Shown here piece by piece: positions 1 through 12,461 of a DNA stretch of 64,000 nt. The stretch's first letter is position 1. Every line of letters begins with the position of its first letter. Made by a program: the position numbers and the translations under genes. Origin of the DNA: Ceratopteris richardii (lineage: Eukaryota; Streptophyta; Polypodiopsida; Polypodiales; Pteridaceae); NCBI GenBank assembly GCA_020310875.1, contig CM035437.1:44546041-44610040 (forward strand), read 5' to 3'. Under the pieces are notes generated by a model. The model searched no databases. It was not told the DNA's origin and worked only from the letters and a program-made list of their open reading frames with translations.

Positions 1-143
1 CCACTAGAATGTACAAAGATAAGTAACTCGTTAGGGCAATATGCATATATACAAGGCGGGGGGGAAAAACCTCCTAAAGAGGGAAAAAAGTGCCTCGATA
101 GTCCTAGTGTGTTCAAACACATCACGACCTAAATATATCAACA
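1..143 (-). repeat. Partial 3' LTR of A1
   Basis: Reverse complement matches the first ~140 bases of the A2 and A3 LTRs, starting with TGTTGATATATTTAGG at 143 and running off the window at base 1. It holds the family's run of T followed by C near 65-80. The family LTR is about 230 bp, so roughly 90 bp lie outside. Confidence 0.8.
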
Positions 144-158
144 AATCCTCCCTAGGAG
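144..158 (-). other. Polypurine tract of A1
   Basis: On the minus strand the purine-rich run CTCCTAGGGAGGATT lies directly before the LTR start, the position where plus-strand DNA synthesis is primed. A3 has the cleaner version (AAGGGGGATT). Confidence 0.55.
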
Positions 159-216
159 TGATGTGGTGAACAAGGAGCTGGCACTTATTTATAAGGAAAT
201 GCCAACCTATATGGAA

Positions 217-3200
217 TCAATCCACAAAAGGAACTAAGCCCAAAGCTTTGCAGAAAGCTTCAAACTTCTCCTTAGGCACAACCTTTGTGAAAAGTTCTGC
301 AATGTTCTCTTGCATGGGCACATATTCCAAGATGATCTCTCCAGCAGAGAACCTCTCCCTGACATAATGATAATGCATAGTGTGAGCATGGAACACAAGG
401 TTCCTTGCAACTTCCAATGCGCTTTGACTGTCAGTGAAGATGGTGGTGGCAGAAGGCTGACCAACACCCAAATTAGCCATAAGACATCTGAGCCACACAC
501 ACTCAACAGTCATTGTGAGAGCTACTGTATACTCAGCCTCAGAATTGGAAGTGGCCACAGTAGGCTACTTCTTGCTCAACCAAGATGTACATGAGCTACC
601 AAGCATGAAGCAAAAGCCACTAGTGGACACACGAGTGTCATAGCAACCAGCCCAATCAGAGTTAAAAAAAGCATGTAAGTATGGCGGTAGTGATCCCCCC
701 TTGGGATAAAACAATCCAAGTAGCTGGGTACCACTCAAGTAGCAAAAGATGCACTTAACTACCTGCCAATGCTTGAAACTTGGGCAATGCATAAACCTGC
801 TCATCCATGAGATAGAAAATTGAATATTTGGGCGAGTAATGCATAAGTGAATCAAGCATCCAACAGCCCGTTGATAGAGAACAACATCAAATGCATCTCC
901 AACATTGTGAAGACTCAATCATAAACCTGTCTACATAGGAGTGGCAATAGGTTTACACTTTTCAAGGCCAAAATGCTACAATAATATGTCAATATATTTC
1001 ATTTGACACAAAGCTATTCTGCCATCAACTTGCATAAATTGAATGCCCAAATAACGATGCAAATACCCTAAAATAGACATCTCAAATGAGGCATGCAAAT
1101 TAGGCTTAAAATCAGCAATATGCTTCTCATGAGGACCAGGGCAGCCTGTCATCAACATACACAACAATGACCAGAAGCACATCATTAGCACGCTTAACAT
1201 AGAGGGTGCTTTCACTTGTACTGCTCTCAAAACCATGTGCAACCAGATAGGCATGTATCTTTTCATACCAAACACGTGGTGCTTGGTTTTAAACCATATA
1301 ATGCCTTCTTTAACATGCACACCTGGTTTTCATGCCCTTTCTGCACAAAGCCACGGGGTTGAAAAACATACATTTCTTCATGCAAGTCGAAATGTAGTTT
1401 TAATGTCCAACTCATGTACATTCCAACCATGATGAGTTGAAAGTGCACAGATTCTATGAACAATAGTCATTCGGCAAGTAGGTGCAAAGGTCTCATCAAA
1501 ATCAATTCCTCTTTCCTGAGCATAATCCTTTGCAACAAGCCTAGCCTTATGCCTGTCAACTATTCCATCACGCTCATGCTTCAGCTTGTATACCCACTTA
1601 GTGTCAATGGCCTTCTTGCCAGAAGGCAAGTCACACAAAGACCAGGTACCATTCTTCATTATAACATCATATTCAGATTGCATAGCAGCCATCCAATTTT
1701 CTAAATTTTGTGCTTCATCAAATGAAACATGTTCATTCTCATCATAGAGACTAGAGGCAGCCATAGCATAGAAATCTGATGCAAAAGAGGCACTATGAGA
1801 GCCTAAACCAGTACGATATGACAGAGGTGCATCTAATTTGTTGTCATGCAAAGTCTATGCTAGCCATTTTGGCATAGTTTTTACCTCCTCAATATCAGCT
1901 CTCTCATCAACAAGTGCATCCTGCAAATCTGCGTTAGAAATGGAATGATCTACATCATTGCATGAAACATGTAAAGGCTAAGAAGTTGCCTCATTAGGAC
2001 CAACACTAGATTATCCACATGTAAAAAGAGGTACCAAAGCATCATACATGTCTTTGGAGCTAGCAGATGTCTCCTTAGTACATGAAAATAGTGGTTGAAT
2101 CGCATCTTCCACAAAAACAACATCATGGCTAACCAAAATGCATTTATTCTGTGGATGATACAGATGATAGCCTTTGCTTTTAGAATTGTATCCAAAAAAA
2201 ATACATTTCATTGCTTTATCATCCAATTTCTTGCTTGTTCAAGCACTAATGCATGTGTCAGACAACCAAAAACACACAGGAGAGCAACAGATGGCTTGCA
2301 ACCATGCCAAGCCTCATATGGAGTGATAGACTACAATGCTTTAGTGGGACACCTGTTAAGTACATATGTTGCAAACATGACAGCCTCAAGCTAGAAACTA
2401 TGTGGTAAAGCCTAACTCTTAACCATACAGCTCGCCATCTCCATGAGTGACTTATTCTTTCATTCAGCAACTCCATTCTATTAAGGTGTATACAACACTA
2501 TACACTGATGTTTTATCCCATGCTCAGCCAAAAATGCATTGAAGTCAGAAGACATATATTCCCCCCTCGATTAGAATGGAGGGTGCCCATTTTACATGCT
2601 GATAGATTTTCAATCAAATCTAGAAACTATTTGAAGCACATAAACACTTTGGACTTTGCTTTCAATGGATATACACATGCATGCTTGGAAAAGTCATGAA
2701 GCAAAGATAGTTCCCAAAAGAAGGTGTCTACATAGGACCACATACATCACTGTGAACAAGCTGCAATTTCTAAGTAGCTCGAACTGAATCATCTTTTGGG
2801 AATGATGAACACTGCATTTTGCACAAAATACAGCCTTCACATACATGTTTACCAAGTGCCTCAAGTTTGGTCAGAGAGGATGCCATTTCATATTTCTATA
2901 GGCGTAGCAAACTAGCGAAATTCAGATGACCAAAGTGTGCATGCCAAAGCTTTGCATCTGACGTAGTCTGATAATCATGTACTGCACATGCCAAATCATT
3001 CACAGATTTTTCATATTCTATCAGCTTATACAGCCCACGACATAAAATGCTAGAAGCAATAATCATGTCACCATTTGACAGACCATGAACTATACATCCA
3101 TCATCAACAAATTTCACAACCAAGCCAATATTGGCTAAAGTTGAAACTTATAACATATTCTTCTTGATGCTTGGCACAAATAAAGCATCCAACAATGTAA

Positions 3201-3657
3201 AAGAACTACCATCAGCAGTAGTCAGAATGATCTTACCAACTCCCATGATAGGATAAGAGGAGTTGTTGGTGCATGTGTTAGCATTCCCTATAGGGGTAGG
3301 CTCAAGTGAAGTGAAGAAACTACGCTGTGAGGTAATATGTTTGGTTGCCCCACTATCAAAGTACTAAACATCTGAGTCTATTATAGACATACATTATTCA
3401 GGAGAAGATGGGTCAAAACTACACACAGTAGTAAATGCCCATTCTTCATTCTGCACTAGATTAGCAAACTCTTTTTTCAATGTAGAGGCCTCTGCAACAA
3501 CCATTCCAGCCTCTTTTTTCTTTGCCTCTTTTGCAACTAGATTGGAACAATTCTTTAGGACATGCTCATTTGCTTTACAATATTTGCAAAACAATTTCTG
3601 CTTTTCTATTTTCTTATCTTCTCTGTCATCCTTCTTTGATTGTGCAGAATTAGTAGA
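217..3657 (-). pseudogene. A1 copia gag-pol, decayed
   Basis: Broken polyprotein of a copia element. In coding order: gag zinc knuckle CKYCKANEHVLKNC near 3555-3600; GAG-pre-integrase with LWHAHFGHLNF near 2910-2960; integrase core with its TLHSNRGG motif near 2570 (the D of the family motif SDRGG is N here); integrase C-terminal part 2011-2226; reverse transcriptase 1378-1851 including TKWVYKLK and the FDETFAP motif; RT end and RNase H 565-918 (SDWAGCYD) and 217-558 (MATSNSEAEY, ELFTKVVP). Frames change several times and stops interrupt most domains. The reading that appears to begin at 3702 starts inside the inverted A2 LTR and is accidental. Confidence 0.85.
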
Positions 3658-3665
3658 TTTTTGCT

Positions 3666-3896
3666 TGTTGATATATTTAGGTAGTGATGTGTGTGAACAC
3701 ACTGGGACCGCCTGGGCACTTTTTTCCCTCTTTAGGATGATTCTTTCCCCTGGCTTGTATATATGCCTATTTCCCTAATGGGTCACTTATCTTTATATCT
3801 TCTAGTGGTAGTACATTCAATATTGTGTGTTGTGCTCCAAGCTTCTTCATCTTCCTTGTGCTTTTTGTGTGCTTCTGCATACGTCTAACTCCAACA
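3666..3896 (+). repeat. 5' LTR of A2 (231 bp)
   Basis: Starts TGTTG and ends CAACA, a perfect 5-bp inverted terminal repeat. It is followed after two bases by the primer site. It matches the A3 3' LTR at 41267-41496 over its length. Confidence 0.88.
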
Positions 3897-3898
3897 AT

Positions 3899-3910
3899 TG
3901 GTATCAGAGC
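3899..3910 (+). other. Primer binding site of A2
   Basis: TGGTATCAGAGC, the standard complement of the 3' end of plant initiator methionine tRNA, lies two bases after the LTR. This sets the plus-strand orientation of A2. Confidence 0.92.
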
Positions 3911-4251
3911 AAGTCGCCACTTCATCTAGAGTGTTGTCATCAGCCCTTCGGTCATAGTCTCAAAATCGCACAAATTTTGGTGAGCATACTTAGGATAATG
4001 AGGAGATCAAAATAGCTTTGCTATGTGGTGCCAAAATCGTGATCTGAGTTCATTTTAGCCCCCAAATGCACTATCACAATGCTTGTGTAGGCTATTTCAT
4101 CTTTTTAAGCCAAAGATATATACAGGTTTTGGTTCACTAGTATACGCACCTCGAAGTCTGCTACAGGTTTAGCAGAACTCATCAGGGTACTTTTGTTCAA
4201 CTTTTTTAGATACAATCATTTTTCTGCATCAAGGTATTTTAGTCAGTGGCC

Positions 4252-7200
4252 ATGGCTAAAAGCAGTGATGTATTTTGTATGTTGGCTGTTGAGGATAAGT
4301 TGGATGGTATGAATTACCCATCGTGGGCTTATATGATGCATCATGTATTGGTCACAAAAGAATTGTGGAATATTGTGTAGAGTGTTGAAAGACGTCCTAT
4401 TACACTTGCAAATACAGGTATTGAAGCTAATGTAGACGGCATCGAAGATGGTGATATTTTGCAGATTCCTATTTGTGTTGTAGTTCCCATTGCACCTACT
4501 ACAACACAAATTCGTTGGGATGGTAGAGATGCTCAAGCACATGCATTGATATCCTTGTCTATCAAACATGCCATTATTCCTCACATTCACTCTTGCAAAA
4601 CAGTTAAGGATGCTTGGGATACACTTACCACATTGTACCAGGCTAGGAACGAGGCTCGTGTTGCTTACCTCTGAAAATAGTTAGAGAGTGAGCATATGAA
4701 TGAAGGTGATTCTATGGATAGTTTTCTAACAAAGATCAAAGATTTGAAGGAACGGTTAATTTCTCCTGATAAAAACTTGCTTGACAGTTCACTTGTGCAG
4801 GCTATTTTGAATAGTCTTCCCAATTCATACCAGAGTTTTGCTTCTACTCTTCGTTTAATGATGAAAAGCAATCCAAATGCCTTAACATTAGAGGATTTAG
4901 TCTCTGTTCTATTGCAAGAAGATTAGTCTAGGCAGAACAGGTCCATTATGCATGTTGCAGATCAAGCTTTCTTGGCTAGTTAGAAGGGCAAAGGTAAATG
5001 GAGCTCATCTACTAAAAAATAGAAATCTGCAAATGCTGCATATTCGAAGAAGGAAGAAAAAGATGAGAAGAAATCAGAAAAGCAGAAATTGTTTTGTAAA
5101 TATTGTAAAGGAAATGATCATGTCATAATGAACTGTCCAAAACTGGCTACAAAAGAGGCAAAGAAAAAAGAGGTTGGAATGGTTGTTGCAGAGGCCTCTA
5201 CACTGAAAACACAGTTTGCTACTCTTGTGTAGAATGAAGAATGGGCGTTTACTACTATTCGTAGTTTTGACCCATCTTCTCTTGAACAGTGTATGTCTAC
5301 AATATACTCAGATGTTTGGTACTTTGATAGTGAGGCAACCAAACATATTACCTTGCAACATAGTTTCTTCACTTCACTCAAGCTTGCCCCTATAGGGAAT
5401 ACTGTCACATGTGCCAACAACTCCTCTTATCTTGTCATGGGAGTTGGTAAGATCGTTCTGACTACTGCTGATGGTAGTTATTTCACATTATCGGATGCTC
5501 TATTTGTGACAGGGATCAAGAAGAATCTGTTAGCAGTTTCAACTTTAGCCAAGACTGGCTTGGTTGTGAAATTTGTTGATGACAGATGTACAATTCATGA
5601 CTTGTCCAATGGCGATATGATTATTGTTTCTGGTATTTTATGTTGTGGGTTGTATAAGCTCATAAACTATGAGAAATCTATGACTGATTTGATATGTGTA
5701 GTACATAATTCTTAGGCTATATCAGATGCAAAGCTTGGCATGCACACTTTGGTCATCTGAATTTTGCTAGTCTTCTATGCCTGGAAAAATCTGAAATGGT
5801 GTCCTCTCTGCCCAAACTTGAGGTACTTGGTAAACATGTATGTGAAGGCTGTATTTTGGGCAAGATGGAGCATTCCTCCTTCCCAAAAGATGGTTCAATT
5901 TGAGCTACTCAAAAATTTCAGCTTGTTCATAATGATGTCTGTGGTTCTATGCACACACCCTCTTTTGGAAACTATCTTTACTTCGTGACTTTCATTGATG
6001 ATTTTTCTAGGCATGCATGGGTATATCCACTGAAAGCAAGGTTTGAAGTCTTTATGTGCTTCAAACAATTTTTGGTTTTGGCTAAAAAATTTTCAACATG
6101 TAAAATGGGCACCCTCCGTTCTGATCGAGGGGGGGAAATGTCTTCTAACTTTAATGCATTTTTGGCTGAACGTGGGGTAAAACATCAGTGTACAGTGCCA
6201 TATACACCTCAACAAAATGGAGTTGCTAAATGGAAGAATAGGTTACTCATGGAGATGGTGAGGTGTATGGTCAAGATTCAAGCTTTACCACATATCTGGC
6301 TTGAGGTTGTATGTGTGCAGCATATGTACAAGCATCCCACTAAAGCATTGTAGTCTATCACTCCATATGAGGCTTGGTCAAGCCATCTGTTGCTCATCTG
6401 CGTGTTTTTGGTTGTTTGGAATATCCATTAGTGCCTAAACAACATCACAGGAAATTGGATGATAAAGCAATAAAATATATTTTTGTTGGGTACAGTTTTG
6501 AAAGCAAAGGCTATCATATATATCATCCACAGGCTAAATGCATTTTGGTTAGTCGTGATGTTATTTTTGTGGAATATGTTATTCATCCTTTACTTTCATG
6601 TACGAAGGAGACATTTGTTAGCTCCAAAGTCATGTATGATACTTTGCTGACTCTTTTTACAAGTGGACAGTTTAGTGTTGGTCCTAATGAGGCATCTTCT
6701 CAACCTTTACAGGTTTCATGTGATGATGCAAATCATTCCATTTCTAATGCAGATTTACATGATGCACTTATTGATGAGAGAGCTAATATTGAGGAGGCAA
6801 AAACTATGCCAAAATGGCTTGTGTAGACTTTCCATGATAGAAAATTATATGCACCTCTGTCATATCGTACTCGTTTAGGCTCTCATAGTGCCTCTTTTGC
6901 ATCAGATTGCTATGCTATGGCTGCCTCTAGTCTCTGTGATGAGAATGATCTTGCTTCATTTGATGAAGCACAAAATTCAAAAAATTGGATGGTTGCTATG
7001 CAATTTGAATATGATGCTGTAATGAAGAATGATACCTGGTCTTTGTGTGACTTGCCTCCTAGCAAGAAGGCCATTGGCACTAAGTGGATATACAAGTGGA
7101 AGTGAAAGCCTAATGGAAGTATTGATAGGTGTAAGGCTAGGCTTGTTGAAAAGGGTTATGCTCAAGAAAGAGGCATTGATTTTCATGAGACCTTTGGTCC

Positions 7201-8119
7201 TACTTGCCCAATGACTACTATTCATAGCATCTGTGCACTTGCAGCTCATCATGGTTGGAATGTACATTAGTTGGACATTAAAACTGCATTTCTGAATGGT
7301 GATTTGCATGAAGAAGTATATGTTTTTTAGCCCCATGGCTTTGTGCAGAAAGGGCATGAAAACCAGGTGTGCATGTTAAAGAAGGCATTACATGGCTTAA
7401 ACCAAGCACCATGTGCTTGGTATGAAAAGATACATGCCTATCTGATTGCACATGGTTTTGAGAACAATCCAATTGAAAGCACCTTATATGTTGAGCATGC
7501 TAATGATGTGCTTGTGATCATTTTGTGTATGTTGATGACATGCTGCTCACTGGTCCTCATGAGAAGCATATTGTCGATTTCAAGGCTGATTTGTATGCCT
7601 CATTTGAGATGTCTGATTTGGGGCATTTGCATCATTATTTGGACATTCCGTTTATGCAAGTTGATGGCGGAATAGCTTTGTGTCAGACAAAATATATTGA
7701 CATATTAATGCATCATTTTGGCCTTGAAGACTGCAAAACTATTTCCACTCCTATGGAGACACATTTACGATCGAGTCTTCATGATGTTGGAGATGCAATT
7801 GATGTTGTTCTCTATCAGCAAGTTGTTGGATGCTTGATTTACTTATGCATTACTCCACCAGATATTCAGTTTGTTATCTCACAGATGAGTAGATTTATGC
7901 ATTGCCTAGGTGTCAAGCATTGGCAGGCGGTTAAGCACATCTTTCGCTACTTGAGTGGTAGCCAGCTACTTGGATTGTTTTATCCCAAGGGGGGATCACT
8001 ACCGCCAAATTTGCATGCTTTTCTGAATCTAACTCGACTGGTTGTTATGACACTCGTGTGTCCACTAGTGGCTTTTGCTTCATGCTTAGTAGCTCATGTA
8101 TACCTTGGTTGAGCAAGAA
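4252..8119 (+). pseudogene. A2 copia gag-pol, decayed and 3' truncated
   Basis: The gag ATG at 4252 is chosen because the frame that follows matches the UBN2-type gag (LDGMNYPSWAYMM). Domains: gag 4252-5290 with zinc knuckle CKYCKGNDHVIMNC near 5095; protease near 5320 (YFDSEATKH, where the usual DSG is DSE); GAG-pre-integrase 5570-5800; integrase 5950-6360 with DRGGEMSS and the QQNGVAK segment (copia usually has AERKN); integrase C-terminal part 6374-6826; reverse transcriptase 6917-7700 with YVDDMLLTG at about 7525; RNase H to 8119. At least ten in-frame stops and several frame changes are present, many of them TAG where another copy has CAG or CAA. It cannot make a functional polyprotein. 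Confidence 0.88.
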
Positions 8120-8125
8120 GCCGAA

Positions 8126-8455
8126 TAACTTTGAGTAGATGAAGGAACGCAAAAAATCTTTTAATTAGTTGAAGTGACAATTGTATTCAACACCAATCTT
8201 GACCACACCAGATTGGAATAAGCCATTCCATGTCCACATGGATGCATCCAATTATTCTATTGGTTGTGTGCTAGAATAATCTATGGATGAAGGTAACCTT
8301 GATCTTCCGATAGCATATGCAAGTAAGCACTCAAATGCAACAGAGTGAAACTATACCACAACAAAAAGAGAAGGATTAGGCATGTTCTATGCAGTTAAAA
8401 AGTTTTGACATTATTTGCTTGCCACAGATGTTATTCTTGTCCAAAGTTTTATGAT
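8126..8455 (+). pseudogene. Ty3/gypsy RNase H fragment
   Basis: A single frame from about 8134 reads a clear gypsy RT/RNase H stretch: PILTTPDWNKPFHVHMDASN, then SIGCVLE, LPIAYASKHSNATE, NYTTTKREGLGMFYAVKKF and HYLLATDV. Several in-frame stops sit at positions where the family has Trp or Gln. It has no reverse transcriptase upstream and no integrase downstream, so it is an isolated relic. Codon choice and motif set differ from the copia sequence that it abuts at 8119. Confidence 0.8.
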
Positions 8456-9069
8456 GCAAAATGATGCAACTCATGAAGGAGTAGCAGAAGCGAAGATGGA
8501 ACTCCTTTCTTTTCCAAACATGGTTGAGGTAAAACAATAGCAAGGATACCCAAGAAGTAGATGGGTCAGACAACCAAATCTCATATTTAGGAGCTAGTTC
8601 AAAACAGGGTGACACAAGGAGTGAAATAGATCTGGAGGTGCAAGAGTGAGGGACTCTCTGCGCCCTCAACAAGACCACAAGTACGTATTGAATGAATGAA
8701 GCAACCAAAGAAAGTGACATGTGAACATTCCAAGATCCAACCTTGGCAAGTCATGTCTATTTGGTTACCTCAGCCATCGATGAAGGCTAGCCCCAATGCT
8801 AGACAAATTTGGGTGCCCAAGACTTATTAATATGCGCAGTTAGCCACTCTTAGGTTTGAATCAATGCTCACGGGCATTCATCTACCAACACCGAGGCTCA
8901 AATATGTTATCACCACATCAACAAGTAAAATAACACCTAGTGTTCATTGGAAGTGGGTACGTAAAAGTCTCAAATCCAAGTAGAGTTACCCCTAAAACCT
9001 GTAGCTATAATCAAAGGAGAAATTTTCATCCCATTAGGGAAGTGTGGAAAGTCAAACCTTGTAATAAAT
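8456..9069. other. Unassigned repeat-derived sequence
   Basis: No open frame of useful length. On the plus strand a few words resemble retroelement linker sequence (QIWVPK near 8800), but not enough to name a domain. The segment ends at the target site of the outer L element; the sequence that originally followed it resumes at 21014. Confidence 0.4.
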
Positions 9070-10500
9070 TGTTGGAAATTTAGTAGGCCCATAACTAATA
9101 CCACAGGTTCAAGTTCCATATGTCCAGGATTTACAACACAGATTTCAGTAATCTTCCAATATTGACAAAACATGAACATACCACACAATCATATAAATGA
9201 TGAGACAAAGATAGAGAAACATTAGACAACATGTGTAAAGTGTTATGTAAGCCACTGCTTACTCACACTATCATATATACAAATGTCAATTTACAATGTG
9301 GGAGCAAAACTCTCAACCAGTCTATGTGAACAGAAATAGATGGATGAGATGTATGACCTGATAGGTTGTAGAAGAGTGTATATGAGTGACAGAAAGAGGA
9401 AGGATCAGTTTGGAACTGATAATCAGCAAACCCTAATATGAATTTAGGCTATGGAAGACCCTAAATCAGATGTGTGTGTGAAAGATCACATACTTACAGA
9501 ATTAGCATAGAATGCTAACATGTTTCTACCAGAAATCCTCATACTCATGTGAACACACCTTCTCTAACACCTCATCCGAATGCATGTAGCATGCATGTAC
9601 TGATTCTCCTTTAGATATGTCGAATAGGACTCCTCCTCATATGGATGTCACTACCTCCATAAACTCCAAGTAGTACTTGTGTGCATAAAGAGAATATGTA
9701 CCTGAATTCTTAACATAAGATTCTTGCCTTCTTCATATTCTTCAAATTCTTATATTAACCTCCATCCAATGTCTTTGAAGTACACTGAAATCTTCATGTA
9801 GAAGACAATCTTCAAATACATTATGTAGATGGCTTATCCACACAACCAAGCTGTTGATGGGTATGTCCTCTCCATAAGCAAGAGTGTGAGCACACTCTTC
9901 TCCAAGAAGTACTCCATAGCTGCTCCTCAACATGCTCCTAGAGTGCACCATGGCTGCCCCATGTGTGCTAGAGCAACACCTCTACTAAGGGACCAAAAAC
10001 TGGCATTGCCAATTGGTGTGTGATGTCTAACAAAGTGACCCAAGACTCTCTTATATAGGTTTTAAAGCTTCATGCAAAAAACTCACAAAAAAGCACTTTA
10101 TTTTAATCACATTGCATTTCAAATTGCTTTTGCTTTATTTTAAGTGAGTTTGCTTTATTTTTAAAGTTGCTTTTAGCTAACTTTAAAAATAACTTCTCGA
10201 CCTACGTTTTCACACTTCTCACTACATGATGAATGATCTGACAACATTTTTATGATCCTCATGTCGAGAGCTATCATATGAGGTCAAAACCCTAAATCAG
10301 TAGAAAATTCGAATTAGGGTTTTCTCCCAAATCTGATCTTTGAGGACTAAATGTCATATACCATTGGAAAGCTCTCTTCAAGCTCCATAAGATAGGCTCA
10401 TAAAAATTTTACCCATTTTTGTGCCAAAAATGACTAAGTACCACAAATAGGGTTTTTGCCCTAAATGGATTTTGGACTGATGTGACATTGTTTTCCAACA
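9070..10500 (-). repeat. 3' LTR of outer L element
   Basis: 1,431 bp, TG...CA ends. A TATA box on the minus strand (CCTATATAAGAG, 10049-10060) marks U3/R. It lacks about 60 bp present in its partner LTR near 19835-19895 and has a ~20-bp extra piece near 10140. An inverted pair of AAACCCTAA telo-box motifs lies at 10286-10323. Short open frames here are not coding. Confidence 0.85.
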
Positions 10501-10515
10501 ATCCCCCCTACAATG
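10501..10515 (-). other. Polypurine tract of outer L element
   Basis: Minus strand reads ATTGTAGGGGGGAT directly before the 3' LTR, the expected plus-strand primer. Confidence 0.8.
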
Positions 10516-11745
10516 TCATATTGGTACAAACTGAACTAGATATGTAACTTCACTCATCTGCGAATTGTCATAAACTTCAAACTTGTACTCCCGAATTGAC
10601 CTTCAAACCTTTTCTTCAAAAGTCTTCTTCAAAATTGAATTTGACTTTCTTCAAACTTCAAAAAATTGAACTTGTTGAATATGAACCATAATACCTGAGA
10701 AAATATGCAAACTAGATATCCAATAGTGTTAGAAGACATCAAGCAATCATTGCTAGATAAGATATGTAGCATGACTTGACTTTGAATATGCTATCTCCTG
10801 TCTTCTCAAACGTGTAAGCATACACTAGGATCCACATATTTGCATTTACCTTATGAAAGGTTTCTCAACGTACTTCTGTTGTGTTATGTAAATACACTAA
10901 ACAAAATCAGAAACTGAATCTTGGGACTTGTGACTAACAACTCACAACTTACTAGCTGGTTCATCTCTGACTGTACTGAATTGAACTCAACTCAACTCAT
11001 GAGTCTTATCAAAATTTTATATCTATGATGTCATCTTGTCTACATCCTTGTTTTATCTGTAAGTCCTTCATACCTCTTTCCTTCAGAATCTTGTATAAAC
11101 ATAAATGTGGGCACCTTTGAAACATACCTCTCTCAAATATCAAATTTCTATTCAATAGAATTTTGGAACTTTCTCCTGAACAGGAACACCTAACTAGAAC
11201 TTTCTCCAGATATTCTCCTTCTTCCTTCTTCTTTCAAAGCTGGAACATAAAGAGAAACTGACAAAGGAAATATAGGAATACCTGGAATACTTATAGGTAT
11301 GAATCTGCATTCTTTCACATATGGCTGAAAATAAGTCTTCATGTTTCATTACCCCCTAGATGATTTAACACTATTAACCAGAATTCTTCAAATATATCAG
11401 ACTTTATCAAATCTGGAACGTCTTCCTTCATAAATCTGATCTTTCATAACATTAATACCTGTGTCTGAAACACATGATCTGAACCCTTTTATTAGCATTG
11501 TGCACATGCCAATAACTTTCCCTATCATTCTTCAGCTTCCCAAAATCTAGAATAAGGTTAGCTGATCTATCATAAAAACCTTGCTGAAAGCATTTTAGGA
11601 TTCATAACCTTCTGCAACATAACAAGTATCTTCTTCTATCTCTCTACAACACAAATCGAATAGAACTTGAATCTTTGACTTACTTCTTCCAATGCTAAGA
11701 ACCTTACAAACAAAGGATAGACAACTGATTCATAAATACTCAAGA

Positions 11746-11826
11746 TCTTCATGATCATTTAAGATCATCCAAGATCATACAAGATCCATCAAAATCATAT
11801 GAGATCATCCAAGATCAATGATCTCT
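11746..11826. repeat. AAGATCATCC-like minisatellite
   Basis: Roughly eight imperfect 9-11 bp units around AAGATCAT(C/A)C. The matching place in the inner element (16190-16262) has a similar array with a different unit number. Confidence 0.7.
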
Positions 11827-12391
11827 CCAACAAAATACATGTGTAGAATCTGCTCTCATCAAACCTTCATGACTTAATGTTTGGTTTGCTACCTGTATGT
11901 CTCTAAGTGCCCATGCTTCTCACGTAAAGTTGTAAAACTTTCTTCAAACAAATCCTTCCCTAGAATCTGCAATTTGAAATATAAGTGGACAAACTCTCAC
12001 CTTGAGAACTCCAAAAGCTGCAAGTTGATACTTCATAACTTCATATGCTACCTGGGTAAAATGTGATAGTATCTGCTTGACTTTCTTTTGTCTAACTCCA
12101 CTTCTCAATCAAGTGATAGGATCTGATGGAACACCTTTTTGAATACAAGCGTGTATCCAAAAAACAAGATAATCATAGAAAGTAGATTCTTCAACTGACT
12201 AGTACATCAAAAATCTGAATTTTCTGAAGTTTTCTGAAAATATTGAATATGAGGTAACCTTTCCAAACATAAAACCTCTCTCCAAGTCTCCAACATCTTC
12301 TACAAAGACTTTTTTACCTTAAGAGTTAGATAAAGAAGAAATATACTTCTCTGTAACTTGTCATATACCAAGTAGCTCTGTATTGACACTC

Positions 12392-12461
12392 CAAGAATTC
12401 TTTGAGGGAATATATAGCTACCTGCTCAAGAATTCTTTGAGGGAATATATAGCTACCTGCT
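12392..12461. repeat. Exact 35-bp tandem duplication
   Basis: Two identical 35-bp units beginning CAAGAATTCTTTGAGG. The inner element has one diverged unit at the matching place (near 16825), so this duplication is private to the outer copy. Confidence 0.85.

Larger units (their letters stand above)
1..3665 (-). mobile_element. Copia family A, copy A1 (interrupted, minus strand)
   Basis: Ty1/copia LTR retrotransposon read on the minus strand: partial 3' LTR at the window edge, polypurine tract, then RNase H, reverse transcriptase, integrase, GAG-pre-integrase and the zinc-knuckle part of gag in the expected reverse order. It stops abruptly at 3665, where the LTR of copy A2 begins on the other strand. 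The gag N terminus, primer site and 5' LTR of A1 are not in the window, so A2 was inserted into A1 gag and the far side was later lost or moved. Family assignment to A2 and A3 is by direct reading of matching segments in all three copies. Confidence 0.85.
3666..8119 (+). mobile_element. Copia family A, copy A2 (3' truncated)
   Basis: Plus-strand copia inserted in A1 gag. It has a full 5' LTR, a perfect initiator-Met primer site, a leader, and gag-pol through the middle of RNase H (SWLSKK). At 8119 it joins a Ty3/gypsy RNase H relic without any 3' LTR or polypurine tract, so its last ~350 coding bases and 3' LTR are missing. With the right end lost, the target duplication (left flank TTGCT, 3661-3665) cannot be confirmed. 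Confidence 0.88.
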
